DNA of 64,000 nt from G963665495 sp963667575 (GTDB lineage: Bacteria > Desulfobacterota > Desulfovibrionia > Desulfovibrionales > Desulfovibrionaceae): NCBI GenBank assembly GCA_963667575.2, contig CAXXHY010000035.1:248001-312000 (forward strand), in the 5' to 3' direction. Of the stretch, positions 1 to 9,957 are shown one piece after another (the stretch's first letter is position 1; each line of letters starts with the position of its first letter). A model generated the notes under the pieces. That model was not told the DNA's origin. It ran no database searches and saw only the letters and a list, made by a program, of their open reading frames with translations. A program made the translations under genes and the position numbers.

Positions 1-432
1 GTGGACAAGGCCCGTTACGACTTGAAGCAGACCAACGTGCTGTCTCCCGTGGATGGATACGTAACCGGGCTCCGCCTGCATGCCGGGGATTACGCCAGGC
101 AGGGGCAGGAGATTCTGGCCCTGGTTTCCCAGACAGGCTGGCATATCAAGGCGAATTATCGCGAGCAGTTCATCCGGCATATCAAACCCGGGCAAAAGGT
201 GCTCATCTACCTGGATTCCTATCCCTGGCATTTCTTTTACGGCCACGTACGCAGCATTGCCTACGGCATATCCCGGCAGCCGGAACAGGCCAAGGTGCTG
301 CCCTATGTCCAACCGACCACCAACTGGATCAGGCTTTCCAGACGTTTCCCGGTGACCATTGAGCTTGGCGAACTGCCTCCCGACATTGTGCTGCGCAGGG
401 GCGCGGACGTACGCACCCTGGTGATTTACTGA
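1..432 (+). CDS. HlyD/EmrA-type membrane-fusion protein, C-terminal part
   Basis: The frame is open at base 1, so the gene begins before the window and only the last ~143 residues are seen. The fragment opens with a basic helix end and a lipoyl/barrel-sandwich half (SPVDGYV, then HAGDYARQGQ), followed by the beta-barrel region of periplasmic adaptors that join an inner-membrane exporter to an outer-membrane channel. The next gene, two bases away, is a FUSC-family permease. AaeA/AaeB-type aromatic-acid exporters pair these two families, so an efflux role for organic acids or aromatics is inferred. The substrate cannot be read from sequence. Confidence 0.85.
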   Translation: MDKARYDLKQTNVLSPVDGYVTGLRLHAGDYARQGQEILALVSQTGWHIKANYREQFIRHIKPGQKVLIYLDSYPWHFFYGHVRSIAYGISRQPEQAKVLPYVQPTTNWIRLSRRFPVTIELGELPPDIVLRRGADVRTLVIY

Positions 433-434
433 CC

Positions 435-2717
435 ATGTACGTTCGTTTCGTATTTCAGGAGTTCATTGCCGGTCTGCGGTCCGAATACCGCAATTTCAGC
501 ATACGGTCGCGCCAGGCCAGACTGGCTTTTGTCGCGGCTCTGTCAAGCGTGCTGGCCTATCTGGGCGCCTACATGCTGCACCTGGACATGCCCGAGTGGG
601 CGGCTATCAGCGCGTTGATAGTCAGTCAGAGCAGTGTGGGCGCGTCTCTGAGCAAGGGCATATTACGTGTTACCGGAACCCTGATCGGGGCTCTGCTGAC
701 GCTTGTTCTGGTGAGTCTTTTTGCGGACGACCCCTGGGTGTTGCTGTTCTGCATCTTTGCCTGCTCTTTCCTGGTCCCTTTCGGCATTGCCATGCGACCC
801 AGCCAGCAGTACGGCTGGACAATCGGAGGGTTTCTGGTCGTCGCCCTGCTGACGGTGGCGTTGAATTCGCCGGAAAAGATCTTCGAGATGTGCGTATACC
901 GTACGATGGAGATATCTCTGGGCTCCATAATTGCTGCGATCTGTTCGCTGTTTCTCGGCTCACGGGCCAGGACGGACCTGAGTGGAAATTTCATATCTTT
1001 GTGGCAGGGCATGGACAAGGCCTTTGCAAAGGGCATGGAAGGACTTGCCCGGCAGCAGAGTACGGAAGTTCTGGATATCCTGGGGACTCTGCGCAAGAAT
1101 CTGGACCGTCTGCCCAAACTTTTGCAGGAAGCCCGTACGGAGGGGAGCCTCACTCTGGCTCAGTTCGGCAATTATGATTTTCTGTTGCGTCGGAGCAGGG
1201 CCATCTGCCGCTGGATGTTCCAGTTCTTCAGCCACAGCAGCAAACACCCGGACAGATTGCCCGCGGCATTCGGCAAAGAACTGGGCAATGTGGCCGGGGC
1301 CTTCAGCGCCCTGTCCCAGGCCATACAGTCCGCGGTGCAGTCCGGTACGCTTTCCCTGGGCACCGATGCGCTGGTCCGCAGCCGCGTGGGAGAGCTGGAC
1401 AAAGCCACGGCTCAGCTGATCCAGGCCTATGAAACCTACCTGGAGGAAAAGCAGTCCTCGGATTACTTCGAACATCTGAAGTTCAATTATCTCGCCAGGC
1501 TCCTGCGACGGATACATGAGTCTCTCACGGACCTGGACGGAGAGGAAAACAACATTCTGGCGGACACGTATTCCGCACCCGACGTGCGCATGGCCCTGAG
1601 CCTGGGGCTGGCCATGGGGCTGGCCATGGTGACCGTGCCGCTGCTCTGGATGTGGTTTGACCTGCCCAATCCCATGGGAGCGTCCATTGCAGCGTTTCTT
1701 GTCATGCGTCCGGACTCGGTGGCCACCTGGCAGCGGGCTCTGCTGCGTATTTCCGGGTGTTTTCTGGGCGGCGTCTCGGCCCTGATTGTTATCGGGCTTC
1801 CCCTGGCCCATTCGTTTTTTCCCTGGCTGGCCCTTATTTTTTTCTTTCTTTTTTGCGCAATGTACATCAATTATGGACAGGCGCGCAGCTCATACGCCGG
1901 ATTGCAGGCTTCTCTGGCCATGGCCGTCACCTTTTTCCATTCCTATGGTCCGGCGACGTACCTGGAACCGCCTCTCTCGCGTTTGGCGGCAATATTTATC
2001 GGGATAGCCGTATCCAACGTCATAGCCAACCTGCTGTATCCTTTCCAGCCGGAACGGGAACTATGGAAACTTCTCTGCCGTCTGGGAGCGGGCATGGCGC
2101 CATTGCTGAACCTGCTGACCGAAAAACAGGGACAGTCCAAGGATACGGACCTGCTTCTGGCCCTGAGGGCAAGGTGGTCAGATGCTCCTGGCTTGCTGCG
2201 ACTGGCCTCGGCCACCAGGCAGTTGTCCGCCTCGGAACTGGCGACTTTCGGGGGCTCGATGGAAAATGTGCGTATCGCCCTGGACCAGCTGCATGGCCTT
2301 TTTGAGGAGGGCTATCCGTCAGTGCTGGCTGCACGAGCATATTCCACCGGACTGCAGGATGTGCTTGACGCAACGGCAAAGGCAATGCAAAGGGCTTTTG
2401 GTAACTCGAAACCCCGAACGTATGAGCTGGTCGAATTTACCGCCAGTGTCCGTCATGCCCGGCGGAAACTGGCAACGGAACTGCCCCGGTTGCGGCAGAG
2501 TCTGCGTACGGTGCTGGCTGCAACCAGGCCCCAGAAAATGGAAGCGGCCTCCTGGGGCGTGCGGTTGTCCTGTCTGCTCGAGGAACTGGAAACGCTAGCC
2601 GTGCGGCTCGAGGCCCTGGCCGGCTGCTGGGATGCCGGGGATTTCTATTATGGTGTTACAGAAGACGTCAGCCATGCCGGAGAAGATGCCGGCGAACCCG
2701 AATCCCGTAAACATTAG
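435..2717 (+). CDS. FUSC-family inner-membrane exporter (AaeB/YccS-like)
   Basis: This 760-residue protein has the FUSC layout: a first hydrophobic block at about residues 30-175, a soluble helical domain to about 385, a second hydrophobic block at about 385-535, and a soluble C-terminal domain. Small-residue-rich helices such as MPEWAAISALIVSQSSVGAS are typical of the family. It starts 2 bp after the adaptor gene, so the two are surely co-transcribed and form an adaptor-permease pair. AaeB and the fusaric-acid resistance proteins are the characterised relatives. Substrate unknown; the outer-membrane partner is not in the window after it and may lie upstream. Confidence 0.85.
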   Translation: MYVRFVFQEFIAGLRSEYRNFSIRSRQARLAFVAALSSVLAYLGAYMLHLDMPEWAAISALIVSQSSVGASLSKGILRVTGTLIGALLTLVLVSLFADDPWVLLFCIFACSFLVPFGIAMRPSQQYGWTIGGFLVVALLTVALNSPEKIFEMCVYRTMEISLGSIIAAICSLFLGSRARTDLSGNFISLWQGMDKAFAKGMEGLARQQSTEVLDILGTLRKNLDRLPKLLQEARTEGSLTLAQFGNYDFLLRRSRAICRWMFQFFSHSSKHPDRLPAAFGKELGNVAGAFSALSQAIQSAVQSGTLSLGTDALVRSRVGELDKATAQLIQAYETYLEEKQSSDYFEHLKFNYLARLLRRIHESLTDLDGEENNILADTYSAPDVRMALSLGLAMGLAMVTVPLLWMWFDLPNPMGASIAAFLVMRPDSVATWQRALLRISGCFLGGVSALIVIGLPLAHSFFPWLALIFFFLFCAMYINYGQARSSYAGLQASLAMAVTFFHSYGPATYLEPPLSRLAAIFIGIAVSNVIANLLYPFQPERELWKLLCRLGAGMAPLLNLLTEKQGQSKDTDLLLALRARWSDAPGLLRLASATRQLSASELATFGGSMENVRIALDQLHGLFEEGYPSVLAARAYSTGLQDVLDATAKAMQRAFGNSKPRTYELVEFTASVRHARRKLATELPRLRQSLRTVLAATRPQKMEAASWGVRLSCLLEELETLAVRLEALAGCWDAGDFYYGVTEDVSHAGEDAGEPESRKH

Positions 2718-2741
2718 ATTATGACAGCAAAGGATACATAA

Positions 2742-3239
2742 ATGAAATTGACCGACATCATGTCACTGGGCCTTTGGATGGAGGTGGAAGAGGAACTTTG
2801 CGAAGATTACAGCGTGAATGCGTTTGTTTTTGATGCACAATGCGAACGGCTGACGGAAAATGCGGAATTCGGAAACAAGCTTTGCCCTGCGGTCAAGGCG
2901 GTTCCCGCTGGAGAAAAGACCATTTGCTCGCCGGCCCTGCAGGGTGCGCTGCGACAGGCCGAACAATCGCGTCAGACGGTTTTCGCCGAATGCTCCACAG
3001 GGTTGACCGTGGCCTGCGTGCCCGTGTTCGCCGAAGAGGTCTTTTCCGGAGCCGTGTGCTTTTGCGGCATGCTCACCGGGCGTGGAGAAGTGGACGGTTT
3101 CATGATAGAACAGGCCGCAGCCATTCCGGAGAAGGAAGCAGAAAGCCTGGGCAAGGGCATTGTCCGGATGAGCCAGGAACGGGCCGAGGAAATCGCGGCC
3201 TATGTTGAAAACAGCATCAGCGAGTATCTGGAAGACTGA
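2742..3239 (+). CDS. Stand-alone PocR-like sensory domain protein
   Basis: A 165-residue soluble protein resembling the PocR ligand-binding domain alone: an N-terminal helix, a conserved C-P pair (NKLCPAV), a later Cys (ECSTGLTVACVPV) and the strand SGAVCFCGML. In other proteins this domain sits in front of AraC-type or kinase output modules and binds small hydrophobic ligands, possibly hydrocarbon derivatives. Here no output domain follows, so the protein may act in trans. It lies 24 bp after the exporter gene and 34 bp before pdxJ on the same strand. Several cysteines could also hold a metal or cluster; that is inference. Confidence 0.6.
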   Translation: MKLTDIMSLGLWMEVEEELCEDYSVNAFVFDAQCERLTENAEFGNKLCPAVKAVPAGEKTICSPALQGALRQAEQSRQTVFAECSTGLTVACVPVFAEEVFSGAVCFCGMLTGRGEVDGFMIEQAAAIPEKEAESLGKGIVRMSQERAEEIAAYVENSISEYLED

Positions 3240-3273
3240 AGTCCGGAAACCGCTTTTTTTAGAGGAGGAGACC

Positions 3274-3999
3274 ATGCCCGTATTGGTTGTGAACGTTGAT
3301 CATGTGGCCACCCTGCGCCAGCAGCGCCTGGGTACCGAGCCGGATCCGGTGGCGGCCGCCATCGCCTGCGAATTCGCCGGTGCGGCCGGCATCATCGTCC
3401 ATCTGCGCGAGGACAGACGCCACATTCAGGATCACGACGTGGCCCGTTTGCGTGGCGTCATTCAGACCAGGCTGCATCTGGAAATGGCCGCCACGGAGGA
3501 GATGCAGCGCATCGCCCTGGAGACCGTGCCGGAGATGGTCTGCCTGGTACCGGAGAAACGCCAGGAACTGACCACCGAGGGCGGCCTGGAATGCGTCGGG
3601 CGTGAATCCTTTCTCAAGGACTATGTGGCGCCTTTTCTGGAGGCGAAGATCGCCACCAGTCTGTTCATCGACGCGGACAAGAAGCAGATCGACGCCGCCA
3701 AGGCCACCGGTACGGAGTACATCGAGATTCATACCGGTCATTACGCGGACGCCAAGGACCGCGAGGCGCAGCAGCGCGAACTTAACAGGCTTCTGGAAGG
3801 CATCGCCTACGCCCAGGCTCTGGGCCTGAAGGTCAACCTGGGGCACGGGCTGAATTACACCAATGTCTACGGGTTCGCAGAAACTCCGGGCATCCATGAG
3901 TACTCCATCGGGCACAGCATCATGTCCCGGGCCATCCTGGTGGGACTGGACCGTGCCGTCACAGATTTCGTCCGGATTGTCTCCGGTTTTCCCAAATAG
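3274..3999 (+). CDS. pdxJ: Pyridoxine 5'-phosphate synthase
   Basis: PdxJ condenses 1-deoxyxylulose 5-phosphate with 3-amino-2-oxopropyl phosphate to make pyridoxine 5'-phosphate in the DXP-dependent vitamin B6 pathway. The 241-residue length matches the family (E. coli 243). Visible hallmarks are VNVDHVATLRQQR at the N-terminus, HLREDRRHIQ, the catalytic-site IHTGHYA segment, and LNLGHGLNY-like VNLGHGLNYTNV near the C-terminus. I place the start at the ATG at 3274 because AGAGGAGGAG lies just upstream; an earlier in-frame start would overlap the preceding gene. A strong hairpin follows the stop. Confidence 0.97.
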   Translation: MPVLVVNVDHVATLRQQRLGTEPDPVAAAIACEFAGAAGIIVHLREDRRHIQDHDVARLRGVIQTRLHLEMAATEEMQRIALETVPEMVCLVPEKRQELTTEGGLECVGRESFLKDYVAPFLEAKIATSLFIDADKKQIDAAKATGTEYIEIHTGHYADAKDREAQQRELNRLLEGIAYAQALGLKVNLGHGLNYTNVYGFAETPGIHEYSIGHSIMSRAILVGLDRAVTDFVRIVSGFPK

Positions 4000-4025
4000 G
4001 AGTTTATTTTGCTGCGGGGAACAAA

Positions 4026-4057
4026 AAGCGGATTATGCCGTCAGGCATAATCCGCTT
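4026..4057. terminator. Bidirectional intrinsic terminator between pdxJ and pgk
   Basis: A perfect 14-bp inverted repeat (4026-4039 with 4044-4057) closes on a GTCA loop. It lies between convergent pdxJ and pgk, with an A-run just before it that becomes a U-run for the pgk transcript. Confidence 0.8.
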
Positions 4058-4110
4058 GAAGTTTCTGGCGTATTCAGGGGAACAGGCTCAGACTCCGGGG
4101 GCAATCGGAG

Positions 4111-5290
4111 CTAGCCTTTTGCGCGTTCTTCCAGCATGGCCACTGCGGGCAGGGTCTTGCCTTCGAGAAATTCCAGAAAGGATCCGCCGCCGGTGGTTAT
4201 GTAGGAGATTCCGTCGGCCAGGCCAAAGCTTTCGATGGCCGCGATGGTGTCGCCGCCGCCGGCCAGGGAGAAGCAGTCTCCGTCCGCGATGGTGATGCCC
4301 ACCACTTTGGTGCCGCCTGCGAACTGGTCGTATTCGAACACGCCCACAGGACCGTTCCAGACCACGGTGCCGGCTTTCTTGATGTAATCCGCGTACATTT
4401 TGGCAGTCACCGGACCCACGTCCAGAATCATGTCGTCAGGGCCGATCTCATCCACGTTTTTAAGGGTGGGAGCGGCGTTTTCAGACAGTTCGGAGCTGAC
4501 CACGGCATCCACGGGCACCGGAATCACGCTGCCGGCGGCTTCGGCCGCTTCCATGAGCCTTTTGGCCTCGTCCACCAGTTCGGGTTCGTACAGGGATTTG
4601 CCCACGTTGTAGCCCTTGGCGGCGATGAAGTTGTTGGCGATGCCGCCGCCCACGATGAGCTGGTCCACTTTCTTGCTCAGGTTTTCCAGCAGTGTCAGCT
4701 TGGTGGACACCTTGGATCCGCCCACAATGGCCAGCAGCGGACGTTTGGGATTTTCCAGAGCCTTGGACAGTGCCTCCAGTTCGTTGGACAGCAGAATGCC
4801 GGCGCAGGCCACTGGCGCGAATTTGGCCACGGCATGGGTGGAAGCCTGGGCGCGGTGCGCTGTGCCAAAGGCGTCCATGACGTAGACGTCGCACAGGGCG
4901 GCCATTTTCTTGCCCAGATCCTCGTTGTCCTTCTTTTCACCCATCAGAAAACGGACGTTCTCGCACAGCACGATTTCACCGTCGGCCACGTCTACGCCGT
5001 CGATCCAGTCCTTGACCAGCCGTACGGGCTTGCCCAGCAGTTCGGGACATGTGTTCGGCCACGGGTTTCAGAGAGAACTGTTCGTCATATTCGCCTTCGG
5101 TGGGGCGTCCGAGGTGGCTCATGAGCATGACCTTGGCCCCGGCGTTGTCCGCAAACTTGATGGTGTCCAAACTTGCACGGATGCGTTTGTCATTGGTCAC
5201 GCGACCATCTTTGAGCGGTACGTTGAGATCCTCTCTGATAAGGATCCTTTTTCCCGCCAGATCGAGGTCAGTCATTTTCAATACTGACAT
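4111..5290 (-). CDS. pgk: Phosphoglycerate kinase, frame interrupted once
   Basis: Catalyses 1,3-bisphosphoglycerate + ADP = 3-phosphoglycerate + ATP in glycolysis and gluconeogenesis. The N-terminal part (start at 5290) has the substrate-site signature RILIREDLNVPLK and HLGRPTEGEYDEQFSLKP; the remainder from about 5045 down to 4111 has CENVRF, LLAIVGGSKVSTK and the nucleotide-site GGGDTIAAIE. Together they give a full-length protein of about 393 residues. The two parts are in different frames. Dropping one G from the GGG at about 5043-5045 makes the reading run on without loss. Since pgk is a core gene, a base-calling error is the likelier explanation. Confidence 0.93.
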
Positions 5291-5506
5291 ACGCTTATCT
5301 CCTTATGGTAAAAAATAATACGACAAAGGAACCTTCCGGCCGGATGCGGCAGACAGCCGGCGGTTTGAATTCACAATATTGGTTGAGAATTACCATAAGC
5401 CTTTCAGCAGGACAATCCCCGCCTGTAAACAGGACAGTCTGTATGAATAACAAAAAAAGCTGTTCGCAGTGCAGCAAGGCTCTGAAAAGAGAAATTTCAA
5501 AAGCGC

Positions 5507-5535
5507 TTGACATTGAAAATGAGATTCATTATCAA
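5507..5535 (+). promoter_or_regulatory. Sigma-70-like promoter overlapped by a Fur box
   Basis: Positions 5515-5533 match the 19-bp Fur consensus GATAATGATAATCATTATC at 16 of 19 bases, within a TTGA...TCAA dyad (5514-5535). A perfect -35 TTGACA (5507-5512) is followed after 17 bp by TATCAA (5530-5535), so bound Fur would cover the promoter. The next gene is the TPR protein at 5599. Iron-repressed transcription of that gene and the following DUF2325 gene is inferred. Confidence 0.75.
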
Positions 5536-5598
5536 ATAGACCCATGGCGACTGGGGACCAGTAATTAAAGCCACCAACCATGAAATGAGGAATATTGT

Positions 5599-5910
5599 AT
5601 GTGTGTAGCCAATACCATCGGCAAATTGAATCGTCAGGGAATGGAATTTTGCAATCAGAAAAAATACGACGAGTCGCTGGTGCTTCTGAAGCAGGCCCTT
5701 CAGGTCTGTCAGGATAGTGAATTCAAAACCTATGAAGTAAAAATTTTGAACAACATCGGCTTGGTGCTCCAGATGCAGGAGGAGTTTAACCAGGCCGATG
5801 TTTTTTTTGACGAAGCTCTGGTCAAAACCCAGGGTCTGAACAAATGCGGCAGCTATCTGGCAGACAAAATCCGCAAAAACAAGGAAACAGCACTGCGTCA
5901 GGCTGCCTGA
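5599..5910 (+). CDS. Small tetratricopeptide-repeat protein
   Basis: A 103-residue protein, almost wholly helical, with about two TPR units: residues 7-40 (GMEFCNQKKYDESLVLLKQA) and residues 46-80 (ILNNIGLVLQMQEEFNQADV). No signal peptide or membrane segment is seen, so it is likely cytoplasmic and binds a partner protein. It is the first gene behind the Fur-box promoter and is followed 61 bp later by the DUF2325 gene, with a GC-rich hairpin in the gap. The partner may be the neighbour, but nothing in the sequence proves that. Function unknown. Confidence 0.8.
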   Translation: MCVANTIGKLNRQGMEFCNQKKYDESLVLLKQALQVCQDSEFKTYEVKILNNIGLVLQMQEEFNQADVFFDEALVKTQGLNKCGSYLADKIRKNKETALRQAA

Positions 5911-5926
5911 CGGGTGAAGAAGTAAG

Positions 5927-5956
5927 CGGCCCCGCCTGGAAGCCTGAGCGGGGCCG
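5927..5956 (+). other. Intergenic hairpin in the TPR-DUF2325 operon
   Basis: A 9-bp GC-only stem (5927-5935 with 5948-5956) with a 12-nt loop. No U-run follows, so it is more likely an attenuation or mRNA-processing element than a full terminator. The ribosome site AGGAGG for the next gene lies just downstream. Confidence 0.5.
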
Positions 5957-5971
5957 TACGCAGGAGGTTGT

Positions 5972-7175
5972 ATGTATTCCATTGAAATGCAAGCCGAATC
6001 CGGAAGACGCATCAAGATCTGGGAATTGCCGGATACGCAATGTTCCATCGTGGGGACCCTGTCTGAGTCTGGGGGAATTACGCAAGATCGCGCCGCAAGA
6101 CCGGCGTGGAGCTGCGCAAGAATGTGACCGAATACGAATTGCATGGCATCTTTGTGGGACTTTGCAAGGACGAATGTCCGGCCGCGAAAGCGGTGAACAA
6201 ACTGCTGGACAAGAAGTACGAACGGTTGCTGCGCAAGTTCTCCGTAGGCAAGGACAGCGAAACGCTGCGGGTGATGTGGGACGAGACCATGCAGCAGGGC
6301 ATCATCCCCGGCCCTTATTGGGCCATCATGTCTCATCCTACTGCCTCGCCCAATCTGAAGGCTCATGTGTTCGGCGAGGTGCACATGCTTTCCCATGCCG
6401 TGGGAGCTTCCAACCGGGGGGACATCAAGCGACTGCGTACGCTGGAAAAGGAGCTTGAAAACGCTCAGGAGCGCCAGGAGCAGGTCAAGTGCGCGTATCG
6501 CGGGCGCATTTCAAGGCTGGAAGAGGAAAACAATTTTCTCCCGGCAGGACAACGGCCTGTTGCGACAGGAGCTGGACGCGGGCCGCCAGCAGACCGAAAC
6601 AGTGGCGGATCCGGTGCTTTTCCGGACAAATGCCCTGTTGCAAAAGGATCTGGCGGTTCTGAAAAGCCGCTTCGATCAGCTGGAAAAGCAGCTTGTGGAT
6701 CTGACCGAGCGCAATGAAATTCTTGAAACGGAAAACGCAGAACAGCGTGCGGAACTGGAACTGATGGAAAGCGAAATGGAACGCGCTGTTTCCAACGCCC
6801 CGGAGGCGCCTTGCGGTTGCGAATACGCGGACCGTTGCCAGGAAAGGAACCTGTGCGGCAAGTGCATTCTCTATGTCGGCGGAAGAACGAATCTGATCAG
6901 GCATTATCGTTCGCTGGTGGAAAAATACGGCGGACAGTTTCTGCATCATGACGGCGGAGTGGAGACCTCGAGCAAGAAGCTGCAGAAGATTTTGCCCAAA
7001 GCCGACGCCGTGCTCTTTCCGGTGGACTGCGTCAGCCACGAGGCCAGCCTTTTTGTGAAAAACGCCCTGCAAGCATTGCGACAAACCCTGCTACATGCTG
7101 CGCAGTTCGGGCCTTTCCTCTCTGACACGGACTCTTGGCGACCTGAATCTCTCTGATGAACAGGCGTATCAATAA
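5972..7175 (+). CDS. DUF2325-domain protein, frame interrupted several times
   Basis: The start ATG at 5972 follows AGGAGG by 6 bp. The reading changes frame near 6056, 6087, 6542 and 7070; in each case removing one C restores a sensible protein of about 400 residues. It has an N-terminal globular part, a coiled coil roughly at residues 150-280 (RTLEKELENAQERQEQ; KQLVDLTERNEILETENAEQ), a Cys-rich joint (CGCEYADRCQERNLCGKC) and a C-terminal DUF2325 domain with ILYVGGR, HHDGG and the SH motif in CVSHEAS. DUF2325 has no settled function. The Cys pattern could bind metal, which would suit the upstream Fur box. Errors in the read are more likely than gene decay. Confidence 0.75.
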
Positions 7176-7209
7176 TTGCAGATAACCGACTTTCCCTGGA
7201 GAATGGTCC

Positions 7210-7320
7210 ATGAACATGTCCAGTTCCATTACATCAAAATCCACACCCAAGAAGTTTTTCGCTTCCGTGCTCAAAAGCATCAAAGCCGGGACAAAAACAA
7301 CCACACCTACCCCCAAATAG
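7210..7320 (+). CDS. Possible 36-residue basic peptide
   Basis: An ATG at 7210 preceded by GGAG opens a 36-codon frame rich in Lys, Ser and Thr (STPKKFFASVLKSIKAG) ending at a TAG at 7318. It follows the DUF2325 gene by 34 bp on the same strand. I do not recognise it, and the opposite strand also has an open frame here. It could be chance. Confidence 0.25.
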   Translation: MNMSSSITSKSTPKKFFASVLKSIKAGTKTTTPTPK

Positions 7321-7380
7321 GCGGTCTCAGAATAATTTTTTGCCGTATCTGACAGCTTCACCTAAGCGTTACGACAAAAA

Positions 7381-7412
7381 GAACGGGGGATTCCTTTCGG
7401 AATCCCCCGTTC
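7381..7412 (-). terminator. Intrinsic terminator of the glutamine synthetase gene
   Basis: A perfect 14-bp stem (7381-7394 with 7399-7412) with a 4-nt loop. Read on the minus strand it is followed by TTTTTG, and it sits about 29 bp after the glutamine synthetase stop codon. Confidence 0.85.
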
Positions 7413-7440
7413 GCTTATGTAAGTCTGGTACCCTTAAAGG

Positions 7441-9636
7441 CTATTTGATGAAGAGCATTTCCTGGTAGCTGGGCAGCGTCCCAGAGGTCGTCTGCAACAA
7501 CGCATTCCAGCTCGTCTGCGAAGGAACGTACTTTCAGCATGGCGGGCAGGAGGTTCTTGCATTTGTTGGCTGCGTCTTCCAGAGCGGTTTCAGCGCCGTT
7601 CTTCTCGATGGCTTCTTCCAGTTCCGTGGTGGCCTTCTGCAGTCCGCGCAGCTTTTCGGTAACGTCGTTCAGCGCGGTGGGGAAGGGCTCGATGCCTGCG
7701 GCCTTCATGTTGGCGCAGGTGGCGGCCAGTTCGTTCTGGTAGCGTACGGCGGACGGGAAGATGATGGTTTTGGCGATCTTCGCGGTCAGCAGGGCTTCGG
7801 TGAGCACCAGCTGGCTGTACTGCTCGAGGTAGACTTCCTGGCGGCTTTCCAGTTCGCGTCCGGACAGTACGCCGTATTTTTCGAAAATGGACACGACTTC
7901 GGGGGAAGTCAGCACGGGCAGGGCTTCCACGGAGGTCTTGAGGTTGGGCAGGCCGCGTTTGGCCGCTTCAACCTGCCACTCTTCAGAGTAGCCGTCGCCG
8001 TTGAAGATGACTGCGTCGTGTTTTTCCATGATGTCTTTGATCAATTCCTGAACAGCGGCGCCGAGTTTGGAGCTGTCTCCGCCGGTCTTGTTCTCGAGCT
8101 CGGTGGCTACGTAGTCGATGGAGTCGGCGATGATGGTGTTCAGTGCGCAAAGCGGTCCGGGCGATGGACAGGTTGGAACCAACGGCGCGGAATTCGAAAC
8201 GGTTGCCGGTGAAGGCAAAGGGGCTGGTACGGTTACGCGTCGCCGGCGTCCATGGGCAGGGCGGGCAGGGTGTCGACACCGACCTGCAGGTTGCCCTTGG
8301 TCTTGGAGCTGGTGGCGCCGCCCTTTTTGATCTGGTCGAAGATGTCGGCCAGCTGTTCGCCCAGGTAAATGGACATGATGGCAGGCGGTGCTTCGTTGGC
8401 GCCCAGGCGATGGTCGTTCCCCGCGGTGGCCACAACAGCGCGCAGCAGATCGCCGTGCTTGTGGACGGCGCGGATGACGGGCGGCGCAGAACACCAGGAA
8501 CTGCATGTTTTCATGCGGGGTTTCACCGGGGTTGAACAGACTGCCCTGGGAAGCGGTGCTGATGGAGTAGTTGAGGTGCTTGCCCGAACCGTTGATGCCG
8601 GCAAAGGGCTTTTCATGCAGCAGACAGGCCATGCCGTAGCGTTTGGCGACTCTTTTCAGAGTGGCCATGACGATCTGGTTGTGGTCGTTGCCCAGGTTGG
8701 CGCTTTCGTAAATGGGAGCGATTTCGAACTGGCCGGGAGCAACTTCGTTGTGGCGGGTTTTGACCGGCACGCCCAGCTTGTACAGTTCGTGTTCGGCTTC
8801 CATCATGAAGGACAGCACGCGCTGCGGAATGGCGCCGAAGTAGTGGTCGTCCAGCTCCTGGCCCCTTGGCGGGCTTGGCGCCGAACAGGGTGCGTCCGCA
8901 AACCATCAGGTCGGGGCGGGCGAAGAAAAAGTTGCGGTCAACCAGGAAGTATTCCTGCTCGGGACCGGCATTGGAAACAACCAGCTCGTCTTCCTTGTAG
9001 TTGCCGAAGAGCTTCAGGATACGCTGGGCCTGGATGTTCAACGCCTGGCCGGAACGCAGCAGAGGGGTCTTCTTGTCCAGCACTTCGCCTGTCCAGGAAA
9101 CAAAGGCGGTGGGGATGCACAGGAAGGTTCCGTTGGGATTTTCAAGAATGTAAGCAGGGTTGGTCACATCCCAGGCTGTGTAGCCGCGGGCTTCGAAAGT
9201 GGAGCGAAGGCCGCCGCTGGGGAAGCTGGAAAGCATCAGGTTCGCCCTGAATCAGCAGTTTGGCGTCGAATTCGGCAATGGCGCCGCCTGATCCGTCAGG
9301 AGCGAGAAAGCTGTCGTGCTTTTCCGCCGTGGAACCGGTCAGGGGATAAAATACGTGGGTGTAGTGCGTGGCGCCCTTGGAAATGGCCCATTCTTTCATG
9401 GCCGAAGCAAACAGGTCCGGCAATGGAAGGATCGAGTTTTTCACCCCGTTCGATGGTTTTTTTCAGAGATTTGTAGACATCCTTGGGCAGCCGTTCACGT
9501 ATGACTTTTTCGTTGAAAACGTTGCTGCCGAAAATCTCGGTGGGGGTGGTTTTGGAATAATCCAAAGGTTCGATACTGGGTTTGTGATTGGTTACCCGCT
9601 TCAATGGCGTTACGCCCGGACCTGATATCCACTCAT
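7441..9636 (-). CDS. glnA: Glutamine synthetase type III, frame interrupted about ten times
   Basis: GSIII makes glutamine from glutamate, ammonia and ATP and is a large (~725-residue) enzyme; the span here fits. Recognisable pieces in order: VTNHKPSIEPLDYS, GATHYTHVFYPLTGSTAEKH, SSFPSGGLRSTFEARGYTAW, AGPEQEYFLVDRNFF, TRHNEVAPGQFEIAPIYE, HEKPFAGINGSGKHLNYS, NRTSPFAFTGNRFEFRAVGS and a C-terminal PSYQEMLFIK end. These lie in alternating frames; removing one base at each of about ten points (for example near 9620, 9598, 9421, 9245, 8870, 8490, 8240, 8170 and 7475) joins them. I choose the ATG at 9636 because GGAGAGG precedes it and MSGYQVR leads into the family N-terminus after correction. Called glnN in some genomes. 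Confidence 0.88.
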
Positions 9637-9957
9637 ACTAGCCTCTCCGTTAACTTGGGGGTTTCTATGTTCTGCCCGAAAAGAGCGTTGGACTTACGAA
9701 CCATTATAAAAGTCCGAAGACAAGCAAATACCGCGCCTATCGTGGATCATTTCACGATTCCGAAGAGGTTAACTTGGTGCTCTTCGTACGAATATTTTGT
9801 GAAATGACAAATTTGTACTACTTAGCTTGATGTTTTTGTCGTAAATTATCAAATCTGTCAAATCAAATGCGGGCAGAAAACAATTATTCACACTTGTTTG
9901 GTGGTTTCTTCATCCCATTTGCAGAAAAAAGCAACCAGGGGGGAGCGGAAAATGTTT
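9637..9957. other. Intergenic region upstream of glutamine synthetase
   Basis: About 320 bp, AT-richer than its flanks. It holds two short dyads (ATCGTG/CACGAT near 9739-9758 and CGAAGAG/CTCTTCG near 9761-9786) and a TTAACTTGG motif that occurs twice. These are candidate control sites for the glutamine synthetase promoter. I see no consensus sigma-54 site and no gene. Confidence 0.4.

Noticed and set aside
7032..7361. Minus-strand 109-codon frame with a hydrophobic N-terminus.
   Set aside because: It overlaps the end of the DUF2325 gene, and its GTG has no properly spaced ribosome site. A short real peptide cannot be excluded.
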